A stretch of DNA of 64,000 nucleotides from Aplectana chamaeleonis (GCA_029168955.1 JAPDOI010000420.1:201001-265000), one strand, 5' to 3'. Counted from the stretch's first letter, positions 19,937 through 31,852 are shown. Numbers and translations are program-made. The notes: generated from the letters alone by a model not told the origin.

Positions 19937-21917
19937 CAGGGCTGGGCACACGTCCCGGCAGGGCGATTTTGAATATGCACCCCCTTAGCTCGGCAATTTT
20001 CAGGCACCCCCCTATGAGAAATCGAAATCGGCTGTTTTCCGAGAAGTCGAGCACGACAGCCATGATCTTGACTTCCATATTTTGATAAACCAGAGTATAA
20101 AAAAAGCACTGAATAAAGAAAATTCCGAAAATGTCAACATAAAAGGTAGTGTAATTTTTAAACTTCCAAACAATCTTATGAAGAAAATTTTTAATAAGAA
20201 GATAGGTTGTGACAAAAGATAAAACAATTTTTTATTCATTACAATTCAGCAATTACAAACAACAGCAGAGCTACTTTTATTGCAGTAATCAATGTTTTCT
20301 ATCGAATGTTTTCATGAACCTATGTACGAAGGATTCATCCGTGTTTGATCGTTCTGATGAAGAAAATTTTCAGAATTATTTTGTGTTGTGGAACCATTCA
20401 GGGATTGATGAGATGCGTAGGGAGTGGAAAACCCGATTTTTACCCACGTAGAATGCCGCAATCCTTTAGAGACCCGGCCCGTCGTGCGATCTGGTGTGTG
20501 TACGCAGCTACACAGCGCACACGGGAGTGGACGCGCACACAATATTAATAAAAAAATGTATTTTATTACAGGACGGGGAAGAGAAAACGATTGAAAACGA
20601 AGGAAATGGAAGATGATGAAAACTGTCTATTCTGGATGTACCCATTTTAGAAATGTAATGTAAACAAACAAAGTTGGAGCAGGGGTAAGTATTTAGCCGT
20701 GACAAGTTTAATTCAAACGAACCTAGTTGATCAAAAGAAGCATTAAGAATGCGATCAAAGGGTATTGTGTTAAAGAGGAGAACTCGTCCCGGTTTTACCC
20801 CGAAAACCGGGACAAAACCGGGACAAAACCGGGACGAGTTTTAACGTCCTTAAATCACATTGAATATCAGAGCGTCCGTTTCTTAAGTGTTTGCAAGATT
20901 CTCCTCTTTCTCCCAATGCTCTTAGTTCTCATGGTTTATGCTGTTTGTAATCAACAAAGTTCATTTGAATGAACCTTGTCAAGTCCAAAAAATTCACCCT
21001 GCTCCGATTTAGTTTATTTACATTAAATTTCTGAGATGGTTACATTGAAAGCAACCTATTTCTGCCTTCTTCCATTTACTCTACGTTCGATCCTTTTCTC
21101 CTCCCCGTTCTGTAATAAAACTTATTTTTAATTAATATCGTGCGCGCGTCCACTCCAGTGTGCGCTGTGTAGCTGCGGACAAACACCATATCGCACGGCG
21201 AGCCCACTCTCTGAGGGATTGCGGCATTCAAGCTGGATAAAATTAGGGCTTTTATGAACAGGGTACTTCTCAAGCAGGATAATACGATTATTTGCTTCTT
21301 TCACTGGAACTTGCAGTCTTCAATTTTTACAGTCGGCCCTCTTCATACGTCATTCTCATAGACGAAATTCCTTTGGCTTGTTTTTATACTGACCGTGATA
21401 TCTGTATTTTTAGTCTGCCATAATACAGCAGTTCGCTAATCCTTTTCTGAACGTGAACGATAGCGCGTCTGAGCGCTGTCTCTGTATCTTCGCTTCTAAT
21501 CGTTAACCACAAGCGTAATCAGTGAACGTTACACCAAAGAAACATTACACCACATCAATCCTTACTTGCTACTAGAGAATGGAGTAGTGTTCATTCCTCC
21601 ATCAAAACAATCAAACACATTATGTATGATCTTCAATTAATAGAGTTGTTGATGAGAAGCTTCGACAGCAACTATGAATTATTCCGAACAAAAACTGCAT
21701 ATCTATCAATAATTTTAATTCTGTAAGTGTTTGTCTTAAAAAGCGAAAAGGAAGATATGACAAACCAGAAGAGAATCGTGTATTATTTTGCTCCTGAAAT
21801 TTTACAGAACATGAACTTCGCTTTTTTTGGTGTCCGGTTTAGGCATCCCCCTTTACCCTCTCTGCAACGTCCAATATGCACCCCCCTAAGGTTAACCGGG
21901 ACGCGTGCCCAGCCCTG
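19937..21917. mobile_element. hAT-like element 1 (1981 bp), 8-bp duplication GACGCGAT, non-autonomous
   Basis: The ends CAGGGCTGGGCACACGTCCC and its inverse (GGGACGCGTGCCCAGCCCTG) are near-perfect. The flanks GACGCGAT (19929-19936) and GACGCGAT (21918-21925) are identical. The CAGGG start and 8-bp duplication are typical of hAT. No transposase frame was found inside. The middle holds a long inverted repeat (20450-21237). Confidence 0.92.
20450..21237. repeat. Long inverted repeat inside hAT-like element 1
   Basis: The left arm (about 20450-20690) contains GAATGCCGCAATCC, GCAGCTACACAGCGCACAC, GAGTGGACGCGC and TTTTATTACAG. The right arm (about 20990-21237) is its inverse. The centre near 20790-20840 has a direct repeat of ACCGGGACAAA. 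The arms are about 240 bp with moderate divergence, so the transcript would fold into a long hairpin. Confidence 0.8.
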
Positions 21918-21957
21918 GACGCGATTGCGGACCAGAATAAGGCCCAGAGAAGCACAG

Positions 21958-22040
21958 CAGGTGCACCGAGATTGCGCCTAGTTCCAATGGGGAACGCAAA
22001 GTCTCTTCAGGATCCATGCCGATGTTATATATGTAATTCA
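21958..22040 (+). repeat. Dispersed repeat (GAACGCAAAG.CTCTTCAGGATCC), copy 1
   Basis: GTGCACCGAGATTGCGCC followed by AATGGGGAACGCAAAGTCTC and TTCAGGATCCATGCCGATGT. Matches 40430-40545, and more weakly 42705-42800. Confidence 0.6.
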
Positions 22041-22171
22041 CGACAACGGAAAAAGGTGGTGGTGCGGTAACCAAATCCTCCTAATATACTGTATTAATCA
22101 AGCTCAAGCCTATCCATATTATTCAAGCTTCAGAGGGGCGATGAATTTTTACCTCACACAGGGGTTCTCAT

Positions 22172-24178
22172 CAGGGGTGTGCGGCAGTTGCCGTTTGCAG
22201 ATCGCTGTTCGCCGGCCCTTTTTGGGGTTTGCCGTTGCTGTTTGCCGAAATTTCCGTTTTTTTACGGCAAATTTTGTGCAAAACGAGTCAAAACAAAGAG
22301 ATTTGATTTTATTTCCCTAGAGAAGTTTCTGCAATTGCAATCAAAGGGTGAACAAGTATTTATCTTGAATAGTTCCAACTACTTGTGTATTCATTTAATA
22401 TGTAATTGTACCCTAGTAATCGGGACCGTAACTGAAAAAAAATGTCTTGAATAGGCGATCAGAGGAGCAGGTGTGTTTGGAAAGTTCCAAGCGTCTTTTT
22501 ATCTCAAATCTTCAAAACCCAATTTTTTAGAATCTCCAAAATAACAAAGAAGCCTTCACCAAAAGCACATATATCGATTACTGCAGGTCAAAAAATTACA
22601 AAACCAAGTTGGTATCATAGTTGTAGCGTATAAGCAGATTTTTTTCGGACATTTTAAGGAGTGATAAGTTGTGTAAATCGGTCCTTATATGGTCAGTCGG
22701 TAGGCGGACGGAGATGTGTAATTGGCACGCGGAACAGATTACATACTTGTATAAACACGTAGCCCATTTTTTTCTCACTCAACAATGTTTACAGCGCTCA
22801 TTAGAGGCAGTGCTCACGAAAATTTTCGATGTTAACATCATCATTTGAAACAAAGGTTTAACCTTCTGGCAGAACCAAATTTGTTAAGAAGTCGTGACAG
22901 TCTCAACTATCAAAACCACCCTCAAGTTTTCACCAGAAATCAAAAGGTGTCAACAATTTAGAAAACAAATGCGGCTTAAAACGAGTAATGAATAGCCATA
23001 TACGGACCCAAAAGATGAATTGGTGTGCCCTGCCCCGCCCCCTTCGTAGGTAGTCTCAGAGGAAAATGGTGGGGCGGGCACGCCACATTAAAGCACTTAT
23101 TGCTAGTTTTTTGGCATTGTTGTTGCAAGGGGCCTCGGGTCGACATTCTGATTGAATACACAGAAATGGAGGCGGCGAGGAGCAGTCCGGAAGGCTGAAT
23201 GCGTCGCGAGCAGCGTTGCAGCGACGACATGAGCGAATCGGCTACCCGTCGTGCCATGTACCAATCGGACTTATCGAGTCCCTCATTTTGTGTGTGCGAT
23301 CAACATGTTCTTTGGACCTTTTGATTACCTGTGAAAACTCAAAGGATATCTTTATCATGAACACTGCCTTCAGCTGGACTGCTCTCACTCCACTCCTGTA
23401 GTCTTACAGAAGAAGCCATTTGAGCGTAGTCTGTAGTGAACGAAATTATGTATAGTTAGGTCCGTGGCTTGAATTCTCAAGGAAAAAAAACATCTGAATC
23501 TAATCCGCAGCTGGCGCGGGAGGTTCAGATCTAACCGGGGGGTGGCTGGTAATTACCAGCCAGCCGCGGGTGAGATTTAAACCGCCTGCGCCAGCCGCGA
23601 ATTAGATTTATATATTTTTCTTGAATAAACAAGGCACGGACTCAACCAAACCTTGCGAAGATGCGCATGCTACTAACAGTAAAAATTGTAAGTGAAATGG
23701 TCCCGCCGCGCTAAGCAAGCTTCAGGCTTCCTTCTCTTCTCCTGATTGACTAGAAAGCTCTCCACAGTCGTCTATCAGAGTGAATCTTCTGCAGGCCTAT
23801 CACACTGCACTGCTCAAAAAGACTTGTCCAATTTCTGCATCTCTAACTGTACTTTAACTTCGAATGTAGTACTGAGTGAGCACCAGAATTACCTCCTGAG
23901 AGGGATAAGCCAGCGGCGTATTGATTCCAATATTGAGCCATATAAAGACAAAATGCAGAACAGTGCTACTGACCTTGTCTCATAGCCTGAGGCTTTCAAC
24001 TAGCTTTCCGAATAAAAGATTTTGACTTCCTGAAAGTTAGCTAGGCTGCAACTGGCAAATGTACCTTACGAGTAAACAAATGTGAGTGTAGTATATTACG
24101 AAGCGAACTTTGCGCCATTTTTGTGGTTTTTACGTTGCCGTTTCCCGAAATTTTGAATTTCTTCGCCGCACACCTTTG
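22172..24178. mobile_element. hAT-like element 2 (2007 bp), 8-bp duplication GTTCT(C/G)AT
   Basis: The left end CAGGGGTGTGCGGCAGTTGC and right end TTCGCCGCACACCTTTG are flanked by GTTCTCAT (22164-22171) and GTTCTGAT (24179-24186). Inner end repeats such as GTTTGCCGAAATTTCCG and GTTTCCCGAAATTTTG support the pairing. No transposase was recognised. The inside includes a nested MITE (23456-23646) and an AAGGCA-type end near 23358-23376. A solo end of the same family is at 627-751. Confidence 0.8.
23456..23646. mobile_element. MITE (TTAGGTCCGTGGCTTG family), copy 2
   Basis: Starts TTAGGTCCGTGGCTTG and ends AAGGCACGGACTCAA. The centre GGCTGGTAATTACCAGCC is a perfect 18-bp palindrome. Confidence 0.8.
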
Positions 24179-24385
24179 GTTCTGATGGCTAAAGGTCAGG
24201 CTATGATTTGGAGACTATCCTCGTTTTTCGGAAGACTGCGGCTGACAATGCTTACAATATGTCTTCTTGTTTTCACAAAAATCGAAGGCTGCATTTGATT
24301 ACTGTGCTTCTCTTGGCCAAATTTCGGTCCGCAATGGCGTCTCGGCACGTTTTGCGGACAATTTCGGTCCGCAAAGCATTCCGAG

Positions 24386-25875
24386 CAGGGCTGTGCGGAG
24401 TTCCGTTTCCGATTCCGTTTCCGTATTTCCGGTACTTTTTGGGCTGTTCCGTTCCGTTTCCGTTTCCGGATTTTTAGGCCCGGAAACGGAAGAAATTCGT
24501 GCTACAAGGTGAATGTTCACACCTCCCCAGTGCACAAGACGCGACCCCTCTACGATCATCACAGCGTGAGTCTAACCCTGATCGCTTGCATCGGCGTCCC
24601 GCTCCTTCCAACCGTCACACAGTATACGGTCCTCCCCCCCAACCAACGCACAGGACAATCCCAACTTGGGCTTGACCTTGTCGGCTACAGAAGACATACT
24701 TTGGGTGCTGATGCACGAGTGAGTAAGTGGTGTTATCTCGCAGTCGAACCGTGGTTAGAAGTATCATCTCAGTTGAAAACCATAACAGTTTGCCTTCACA
24801 ACTCTTTAACATGATTTCTTTAGAACCGCTGAACTATTGGTTGATCATTGCTCTTTCATGCATCAGTACCATACTTTGTTACAATCGAGGCCTTCGATTA
24901 AGGGACCAGACAGGCAGAAACATTCCCTCTTTGTCTCTAGCTACTCACGCACACGCAGGGTTTCACTTCAGCGCAACAGAATTTCCACGCCATAGCCTAC
25001 AACTCCTCGTTTTCAGCAGCACGTGCTGATAACGCAAGCTGGCTGGATTTCGATCACTTCTCATCGGCAGCTTGTGCTGCTGCTAGCAGCACCTGTTGCT
25101 GCCGACCACGAGTTGAACTCGATGTCGGCCTCCCAGTGCGACCCCCCACTACCAGCAGCATGTGTTGTTAGCAGTATCACGTTATGCAAATGGAGAAAGT
25201 CTGACCCACCACCTCTTTCTACCGGAGCTAGATGCGCTCCTTGTTTTGGCCCGCAACAACAACACCAACCTTACCAAGGTACGCAACAAAGACATCATTC
25301 CCGCCTCGGTCCACTACAAGAAATCTTCCCTCGTGATGCGCAGTGGGGACGATCCTCTCAGCGTTCAAAATTGATATCTAGAAAGTTGAGTATCACCTTC
25401 TAGGATCGACCTCAAACGGACAACTGCTTTCTCAACAATAGTGGGTGCCATATGTACCCGCAGCCGTCGTAGAACGTCGATCGCAGTGGAAAAATCAGTC
25501 GAAGAAAAGAACTCGACATCAGAGAGATCAGCAGCACACTGTAGAAGGAGTGCCTCGAGAAGACCTATCTGCACCTCATAAGGAGAATCTGCAGCAGCAG
25601 CACTTACTCCTTTCATGCTTCAAATCTATTTGTCCTCGGCTCGCTTGCAATGTTAGAGCGTAGCACCACTGGTGCTTGAGCGAATAGATTGAGATCACAA
25701 GCTAAAGAAGTACATCTGCATGTCATGAACAGCGACGGAACCTATCATTTAATTATACTATGATTTTTAGTTCACTTCCGTTTCCGTTTCCGGATTTCGG
25801 TTTCCGGCGAATTTTAGCTATTTTCCTTCCGTTTCCGTTTCCGAAAATCTTGAAAAAGATTTCCGCACAGCCCTG
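24386..25875. mobile_element. hAT-like element 3 (1490 bp), 8-bp duplication (A/G)TTCCGAG
   Basis: The ends CAGGGCTGTGCGGAGTTCCG and its counterpart TTTCCGCACAGCCCTG are followed inward by repeated TTCCGTTTCCG words at both sides. Flanks are ATTCCGAG (24378-24385) and GTTCCGAG (25876-25883). No intact transposase. It carries copy D of the V-D-R-G module. Confidence 0.85.
25238..25450 (-). repeat. V-D-R-G module, copy D
   Basis: The minus-strand frame reads AERIVPTAHHEGRFLVVDRG, GNDVFVAYLGKVGVVVAGQN, KERI-stop. Compared with copy C, identities include A-E-x-I-V, A-H and F/L-V-V-D-R-G. An overlapping 83-codon frame at 25365-25616 (minus) covers the adjoining part. Confidence 0.55.
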
Positions 25876-25964
25876 GTTCCGAGACGCCATTGCGGACCGA
25901 AATTTGGCCCAGAGAAGCACAGTACAAATACCCTGAGTTTTTGAGCACTGCTTACCGGAAGCAG

Positions 25965-26090
25965 CTGCTGACTGCGAATATAGCGCTTATCGTCGATTAC
26001 GGTGTGTCATCTGCAGTCGCGCGCACTATACACCGTAATGAACGTCCGCACCTAGGAGCAGATTTATCCCGGACCCGGCAGAACGCTGAT
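25965..26090 (+). repeat. Dispersed repeat shared with 18160-18310
   Basis: See the 18160-18310 entry. The palindromic pair TACGGTGT ... ACACCGTA lies in the centre. Confidence 0.5.
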
Positions 26091-26554
26091 GGCGCGTGAG
26101 TCAGATACGTATCGATTGATATACCGCCCGTCGCACGATTCCATTCATTTCACATCTAGCACGCGCGCCGACTATAATCAGCGTACATCCAGCAGGATTA
26201 TTGTAGCACACCGTCCCAGGCTTTTAAAGATGTATTCGGAATGGAAGTCGAATACAAATAGGCTTATTCCCTACCGTGAAGGCTAACAATTGGCGCCTTC
26301 ACATCAGGGTCTATCCAGGGTCCCGCCTAAAGCTATGGCAGTGCATCAACTTTCCCGCTGCGATGCGCGATGGCGCTCAGACCCCTTTGCGGACCGCGAG
26401 GGGGAAGAGTTCACTACAGCGGTTGGTGCCAACCATGGAGAACGGCTTCAAGTTTCGCCAGAGCTTCCTTCAAGTTCTGGAGAACCTCTACAGGGATGCC
26501 CAGAGCCACTTTCCAGGTCTGGCAATAAAGTGCCGAGTGAGGATCCAGTATAAG

Positions 26555-26985
26555 GCACTAGTCATACTCCTAAACGCCTTCGCGGTACGTGCATTACGCG
26601 CGGGCGCGGCGTTGGAGTATGAATGGCCTTATACCACGCCCGCGCGGCACGCACGTGACGACCGCTCCGCAAGGTCGGCAACAGCCGTAACTGCTTTTTC
26701 CTCATTCTCATTATCAATCTATCATCGATTTCATTCCGTTTCATGATGATTAATTCCATTATTATCCTCTGCAATCGTGATTGCGAACGCAAGTTCAGAA
26801 TTTGCTTAAATTGAAAAGATGAGGCCACTTATGTAGTTCCTGCCCACTATGGCATCGCCGCTAGAGTATTTTTAGTGTCCGCAAGCGCGGCATGAGCGTG
26901 ACGCTTGTAGAAAGTACTCAAACTCTAACTCCACGCCCGCGCGTGCCGCGCTGGCGTTGAGGAGTATGAGTAGCGTCTAAGAAGG
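26555..26985 (-). repeat. Dispersed repeat (GGAGTATGAATA family), copy 2, inverted
   Basis: GCGCGGGCGCGGCGTTGGAG, TATGAAT, and on the far side GCGCTGGCGTTGAGGAGTAT. The central AT-rich part matches 3320-3410 in reverse complement. Outer inverted ends (CATACTCC ... GGAGTATG) suggest a MITE. Confidence 0.6.
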
Positions 26986-26999
26986 CTTTTATACCCGGT

Positions 27000-28140
27000 C
27001 GGTATAATGTTCTGAACGAAATTGAATAATATTGTAAACTGATATCTGAGTATCACCCTAATCTATGACGCGCACACCAGCTGTGATATTGCGAAACTGT
27101 TGCGAGACCCACACTTCGCTATTGCGGTACTGTTCGGGATTACGGTGCTGACGCTATACTGCTGCTGACTGGGAGGAATCTTTAACACTTTAGAGACCGC
27201 CCGCTCCACGGCGAACTTCCGCAGCCGACCGGTGCGTTCTACTGCTAATCGTTTCCATGTGTGACATGTGTGGACACGCGGTCCGCTGGGAGCCATTTTG
27301 ATCGAAGCAGGCTTTCTTACTCACACAACCAGTACTCCATTTCCACTCCAGCTGAGAGTACAGAAAGTAAATAAAGAATTGAAATAAGGCCATAGTGAAG
27401 CAATGATCTACCGCTTTCTTACGGGCCTGCTTTTTCTTGATTTTGGGAGGATATTTCAGCTTTGCACGCCCAAGGTGCTTTGAAACACTTTTCGCAAATT
27501 TTTGGGCTTGCTGGTCACGAAATAAACGTTTGTCTCTCTACTTCTACAAGTTTTCGCAGGTTACAGATAATGGTCAGAACTGAGCGATGCCGAGCCAACC
27601 TAAAGTATGGAAAATTCGAAAAATGAACGAGCTTATATTATGCAATGTTCTATTGAAACCCATGAAGAACTTTCGGCGGGCTCATAAACTTTGACCTGCG
27701 AAATTGTCCGATGTAACCGATAAAAATTTCATCAGAAATCTCAAAATGGGAATCAGATTTATAATCACCACCCCCTCCCCCCCAAATGACCACCTGAGCG
27801 AAGCCGCACCAAAACCTCAAACGTCACCATTTGATTGTTCTTCGAGGCCTCCAAATACACCTCGTAGTGAAGTATCAACAAAATTTTGAGCATCGAACTA
27901 ATCACAGGTTTTCACACCCCCCCCCCCCCCAAGTTATTTCCATCTCGCAATTTAGCGGAATCTGAAACAAAGATGACCGATGGCTAACATACCGCAATCG
28001 ACGGAAATTTCATTGGAAATTGTAAAGTAAACACCGGAACCTTGTGCAGCAGCTCGAATGACCCTCGGGGTCAAGACAGCAAAAATTGAAACTATGACCT
28101 ACTGCAGCTATGTCAAATACTCAGACGTTGTGGGGTTTGT
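27000..28140. other. No feature recognised
   Basis: No exon pair, transposon end or family repeat could be supported in this stretch. It contains C-rich homopolymer runs near 27774-27783 and 27918-27930. Confidence 0.4.
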
Positions 28141-28311
28141 AACCCGCAGCAAACGCGGGTCCACTTCTGACCTGCTGCCGTTAGAATAGAAAAAATGTGC
28201 AAAGCGGGTGCCCCATATCCGCCGTTTGCCCCGCGATATCCGGCGAATCACTGCCGTTGGCAGGTTTCGACCGTGCTCGGTTAGATTTATAATGGGCAAG
28301 GGAAATCGTCG

Positions 28312-28600
28312 TCATATTCCACTGGTTCCACCACTTCGATAGGAGCGGGTCTCCCTCAACAAGGACACGGTCCATGTCACGGCCCACGGGAAGGGGTCAT
28401 CCCCACTGCGGCCCGCGATAGGGACATCATCCTCGCCACGGTCGACAGCGGGAAGGTTCCCTCGCTGGGGACCGTGAGAAGACCCCTCAGCGGTCAAAAA
28501 TCGTCCAGAGAGTGACTCGTATCCACTTTCCAGGAGCGGTCTCGAAAGGCCGATTGCGCTCTCTCTGGGATGAGGCCCCATATATACGTGCTCTGCTGCT
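28312..28600 (-). repeat. V-D-R-G module, copy A
   Basis: A 109-codon minus-strand frame (28312-28641) includes LSGRFLTAEGSSHGPQRGNL, PAVDRGEDDVPIAGRSGDDP. It aligns at DNA level with 54778-55030 (for example AGAGAGCGCA, TTTCTGGACGATTTTTGA / CTCTCTGGACGATTTTTGAC) and at the protein level with copies C and D. Confidence 0.6.
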
Positions 28601-29306
28601 GATATGGGCCTGGACAATTGTGGAGTCATCGATAACGTCATTTGTCAAATCAAACGAGTTGATGCCCTGTCAAATTGTGTACGAACGCAACACCGAGCCT
28701 CTCTGCAGCAGTGACGTCATCGCCAGCGAAACGGCGGAATCCGAGGTTTGGCAGGCGCTGAACACAGACCGGAGTGGCCATGCGGGAACTCTGCCGTTTG
28801 CCCCGCACAGGACGAATTCGGGACGGTTCAGTGCGCGTTAGAAACGCCAGAATGTCTGAGTAGGTGACACGGCTGTTCCGACATTCAACTAGAGGACATC
28901 AGTTACGTGATAAGAATCATCTTAATAACCCTCTTTAGCAAAGTTTGGGACAATTTCTTTTCCGACCAAAGGAGCTCGAAAAATCGAAAAGTGTCATTTT
29001 TGGGGATGGTAGTAAAATTACTAAGAACACTCAAAATGCTTGACCACTGTGAATGTAAATAGTTTACATTATTAAGAACATATTCGTAATTGTGGAGGAC
29101 TTCGCGCATTAGAATTTCAGAAAATATCGAAAGTTTTATGGCGTGGGTGCGCAGTGTGGACACACGGTCCGAGGGGAAAACAGCCGCGTGTGCGCAGTGT
29201 GGACACGTGGTCTCTTAAGTGTTAAAGATAGCGGAGCCGTCGGTACAGTGGGGCGGCACGGTTCCAGATCGCGGTACCGTCTCGGTGCGGTCGCTGCGAA
29301 TTTTTT

Positions 29307-29472
29307 GGGTGATGGTCGTAATGTATTCTAACCGCGAGAGAGGCGGGGAGACGGGGGACGAGCGGCGCGCGGGAATGGAGGAACAGGGAAGAAGCGAGTC
29401 GCCTTAGTTAACGAAACACGGAGTTTCCCCCGTCTCTCTTGCGGTTGGAATACTCGACGACCATCACCCGAG
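29307..29472. mobile_element. ~165-bp MITE (GGGTGATGGTCGTA family), copy 1
   Basis: The left end GGGTGATGGTCGTAATGTAT, then CCGCGAGAGAGGCGGGGAGA, is mirrored by TCTCTCTTGCGGTTGGAATA and CGACCATCACCC. The second copy is at 54033-54187. Confidence 0.8.
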
Positions 29473-29479
29473 TTTTGTC

Positions 29480-30135
29480 AGAGCAGTGAGAATGGTTGGA
29501 GTTGAGAAATTCGCGTTTCTTTATCACCTGAGGATCAAAGCGAAAAACAAAAAGTATTAAAGTTGGGCTGTGCAGACAAGGTTGAGGATTCGGCATCGCT
29601 CTAGAATGTCGTGGAATTGCTTCATCAGATTTGTTTTTCAAATTAACTTTTCAAAGGAAGATGAACTCCAAAATAAGCTTATTTGGCGGGTATTGTTATG
29701 TCTGAAGTTGGCCCCGGGTACAAGCTTTCATACAATCGACGATATGGTTCGGTGCTGCTCAAGGAGCACCTGACCATATCTACATACCTCCACAGTGCTT
29801 TGCTGTCGAATTGAAAGCGCAGGAACTTTGTTCATGTAATACGGTCCGCCCACGCGGTTTGCGTGCGTATCGCGCAGACGTCGCGAAGGCATTTCGTCGC
29901 GACGGCTGTAGACAGCTGACTGGTATATTACTCAATAGTTGTTTAGTACTACTGCCAAACGGTTCGCATGTCCGAGAAATGCCTATGACAGGTGTCGTTT
30001 ATATCCCCTGGTTCCGAGCCAAATTTACTCTGTTCTCTCGCGCGAGGGTAGAGACAGCGAGAAAATGTGGGAAGAAGGAAACGCAGCGTATGCGCGCAGA
30101 CGCACGCGATGAACGGAAATAAATTTCACTCGGGA
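29480..30135. other. No feature recognised
   Basis: Contains a 103-codon open frame (29811-30122, +) without recognisable motifs. No splice-consistent exon was found. Confidence 0.4.
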
Positions 30136-30137
30136 AA

Positions 30138-30270
30138 CAGATAATACTTCCGCCGCCAAGCGGTGCGGTGACGTGCAATTCTATAATATTTATCGTGCCG
30201 CGCCTCGTGGTCGATATGGTTGAAATGTACTCCGCCGCGCCACTTCACGGCAGAAGTTTAAACGAGTCTC
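30138..30270. mobile_element. Diverged copy of the GTCGTTTATACTTCCGCCG MITE
   Basis: AATACTTCCGCCGCCAAGCG at the left and TCCGCCGCGCCACTTCACGG, AAGTTTAAACGA at the right repeat the layout of 12872-13146, with more substitutions. Confidence 0.6.
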
Positions 30271-30289
30271 ATGCGGACGGATTTTATCA

Positions 30290-31170
30290 CGACCGATTCA
30301 AACCCCTCTAGTGCCTGAGAGCATTTTGGAATTTGCAAAAAGTCACGTTAGGCCTTCAAATTCTATCCGCGATGAGAAGCTTTGCGCAAAACATGTTGAA
30401 CGCTCCTAGCATTGACAAATGGGCTTCAGATTCGTAGAATCGGCACTCTGAATGTCTTTTTCCGCAATTTTTTTGAGTCAGATTCGAACGCTTTTTGAAC
30501 GTTCTCAGCACTATTCAGGTAAGGTAAGCACTGACTTACTAAGGAGAAGTAGAGAAAATCGACTTCACTTTAGACCAAGGGGATCATTCTAAATGGGGGT
30601 ATGCACTGTTCAGAACTATTTTTTAACGAAGATTTCTATTATAACTTTTATAACTCAATTAAATTTTTAAAATAACTCAATTTACATGAAATGTCCCTCT
30701 TCTTTAAATTTTACAAAAAGAAAGAGAAAAAGATACGCTCTCAGGTTACTGGTTTAAAAATCGCCAAAAATGCGACCAAATCACGCTCCTGGGAATGGGG
30801 GTCTGTGTATTTGTGGCACCAAATATCGAAAACTTTTTAATTTCTCACGCTATCTTAGTCCATAAGTTTGTTTCGAGCGCACAACACAAATATGGGGCAC
30901 CTTTTCTTGGAGACAAGTAAATGAACAATATGAAAAAGTGGTTTACTGTCACTCTAAAAAAATGAAACACAAATAGAACACTCAACTGTAAATCAAGATA
31001 ACGACAGTAGCAAAGGCATATCACAGCAACAGTTCATATCACATTCGCCTAGTTATACTTCGGGGTTTCGCTGCCGCTGGCTTTTGTAGCACGCCTTCAA
31101 TCGTTGAGATTTCGAAATCGACCAATAGAAGACCTGCCGCTGAAGTTCGCAGCATCGAAACGCCGAAGTC
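30290..31170. other. No feature recognised
   Basis: AT-rich sequence without supported genes or repeat ends. Confidence 0.4.
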
Positions 31171-31172
31171 TA

Positions 31173-31454
31173 CTATGCTTATCTGGGCCTAATTCCAGTC
31201 CGCAATCGCGTCTGGGCACGCTTTGCGTCCGCACGCGTTTGAGTCAGTCGAGTTTCCAGCGCCGAAGCCGACTCGATATGGCTTTTTTATGCAGTTTTCT
31301 CCGATTTTGCTTACTTTCCAGTTTCTAAAACCCACCTAGAGTCAACAGATCGGCGGCGGCTGCGGCGCTGAAAACTCTTCCGACTCGAATGCGCGCGGCC
31401 GCAAAGCGTGTAGAGACGCAATTGCGGACCGGAATTTGGCCCAGAGAAGCACAG
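31173..31454. mobile_element. TA-flanked MITE (CTGTGCTTCTCTGGGCC family), copy 5, uninterrupted
   Basis: The most complete uninterrupted copy (about 282 bp): left CTATGCTTATCTGGGCC, right GGCCCAGAGAAGCACAG, with inner TTGAGTCAGTCGAGTTTCCA and the TCCGACTCGAATGCGCGCGG side. It serves as the reference for the split copies at 19.7 and 24.3 kb. Confidence 0.85.
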
Positions 31455-31480
31455 CAACTAGGGCCACTGGACAGATTACA

Positions 31481-31486
31481 TTTATT
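31481..31486 (-). terminator. Possible poly(A) signal of gene B
   Basis: AATAAA on the minus strand, about 390 nt after the gene B stop codon. It would place the hairpin MITE at 31580-31852 inside the 3'UTR. AATAAA alone is weak evidence in AT-rich DNA. Confidence 0.3.
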
Positions 31487-31579
31487 TACAAGTTACCCTT
31501 TTAAAAAGTGGAAGGGAGTTTAAATCATAAGGACAAGATGATCTACAGCATAAAACTTTCAAAGACCAATCTGAACATC

Positions 31580-31852
31580 CATCAACATACAGTTCACCTC
31601 CGCACTGCCGTTCAGTCCGCAAAGTGCACTATGATTGCGAAATCGTGCTGCGGCGCGGTTGCGAGTAATCCTTAGACAGGGATATGGGATTATCCGGGCG
31701 CTTTTCGCCTTTGGTGCCCAGGTGATCCCACCGCCCGGGTGATCCCACATCACTGTCTGAGGATACTCGCAACCGCGCCGCAGCACGATTTCGCAATCAG
31801 CGTGCACTTTGCGGACTGAACGGCAGTGCGGAAGTGAACTGTATACTGCACA
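31580..31852. mobile_element. Hairpin MITE directly downstream of the gene B stop codon
   Basis: Arms of about 115 bp (left TCCGCACTGCCGTTCAGTCC, GCGCGGTTGCGAG; right CTCGCAACCGCGCCGCAGCA, GGACTGAACGGCAGTGCGGA) surround a short loop containing CCCAGGTGATCCCACCGCCC. It ends about 24 bp from the TAG stop of gene B. Confidence 0.85.

Larger units (their letters stand above)
19692..21957. mobile_element. TA-flanked MITE copy 3, split by a hAT-like element
   Basis: The left part (19692-19936: TTCTTCTCTGGGCC, CGACACGCTTTGCGGCCGC, CTAGAGTCAACGACTGGCGG) and the right end (21918-21957: GACGCGATTGCGGACC, GGCCCAGAGAAGCACAG) together make one family copy like 31173-31454. The 19937-21917 element lies between them. 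Confidence 0.85.
24302..25922. mobile_element. TA-flanked MITE copy 4, split by a hAT-like element
   Basis: The left part CTGTGCTTCTCTTGGCCAAA, TTTCGGTCCGCAATGGCGTC and the right part GACGCCATTGCGGACCGAAA, TTTGGCCCAGAGAAGCACAG are flanked by TA (24300-24301, 25923-25924). Without the insert the element would be about 120-130 bp. Confidence 0.85.
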
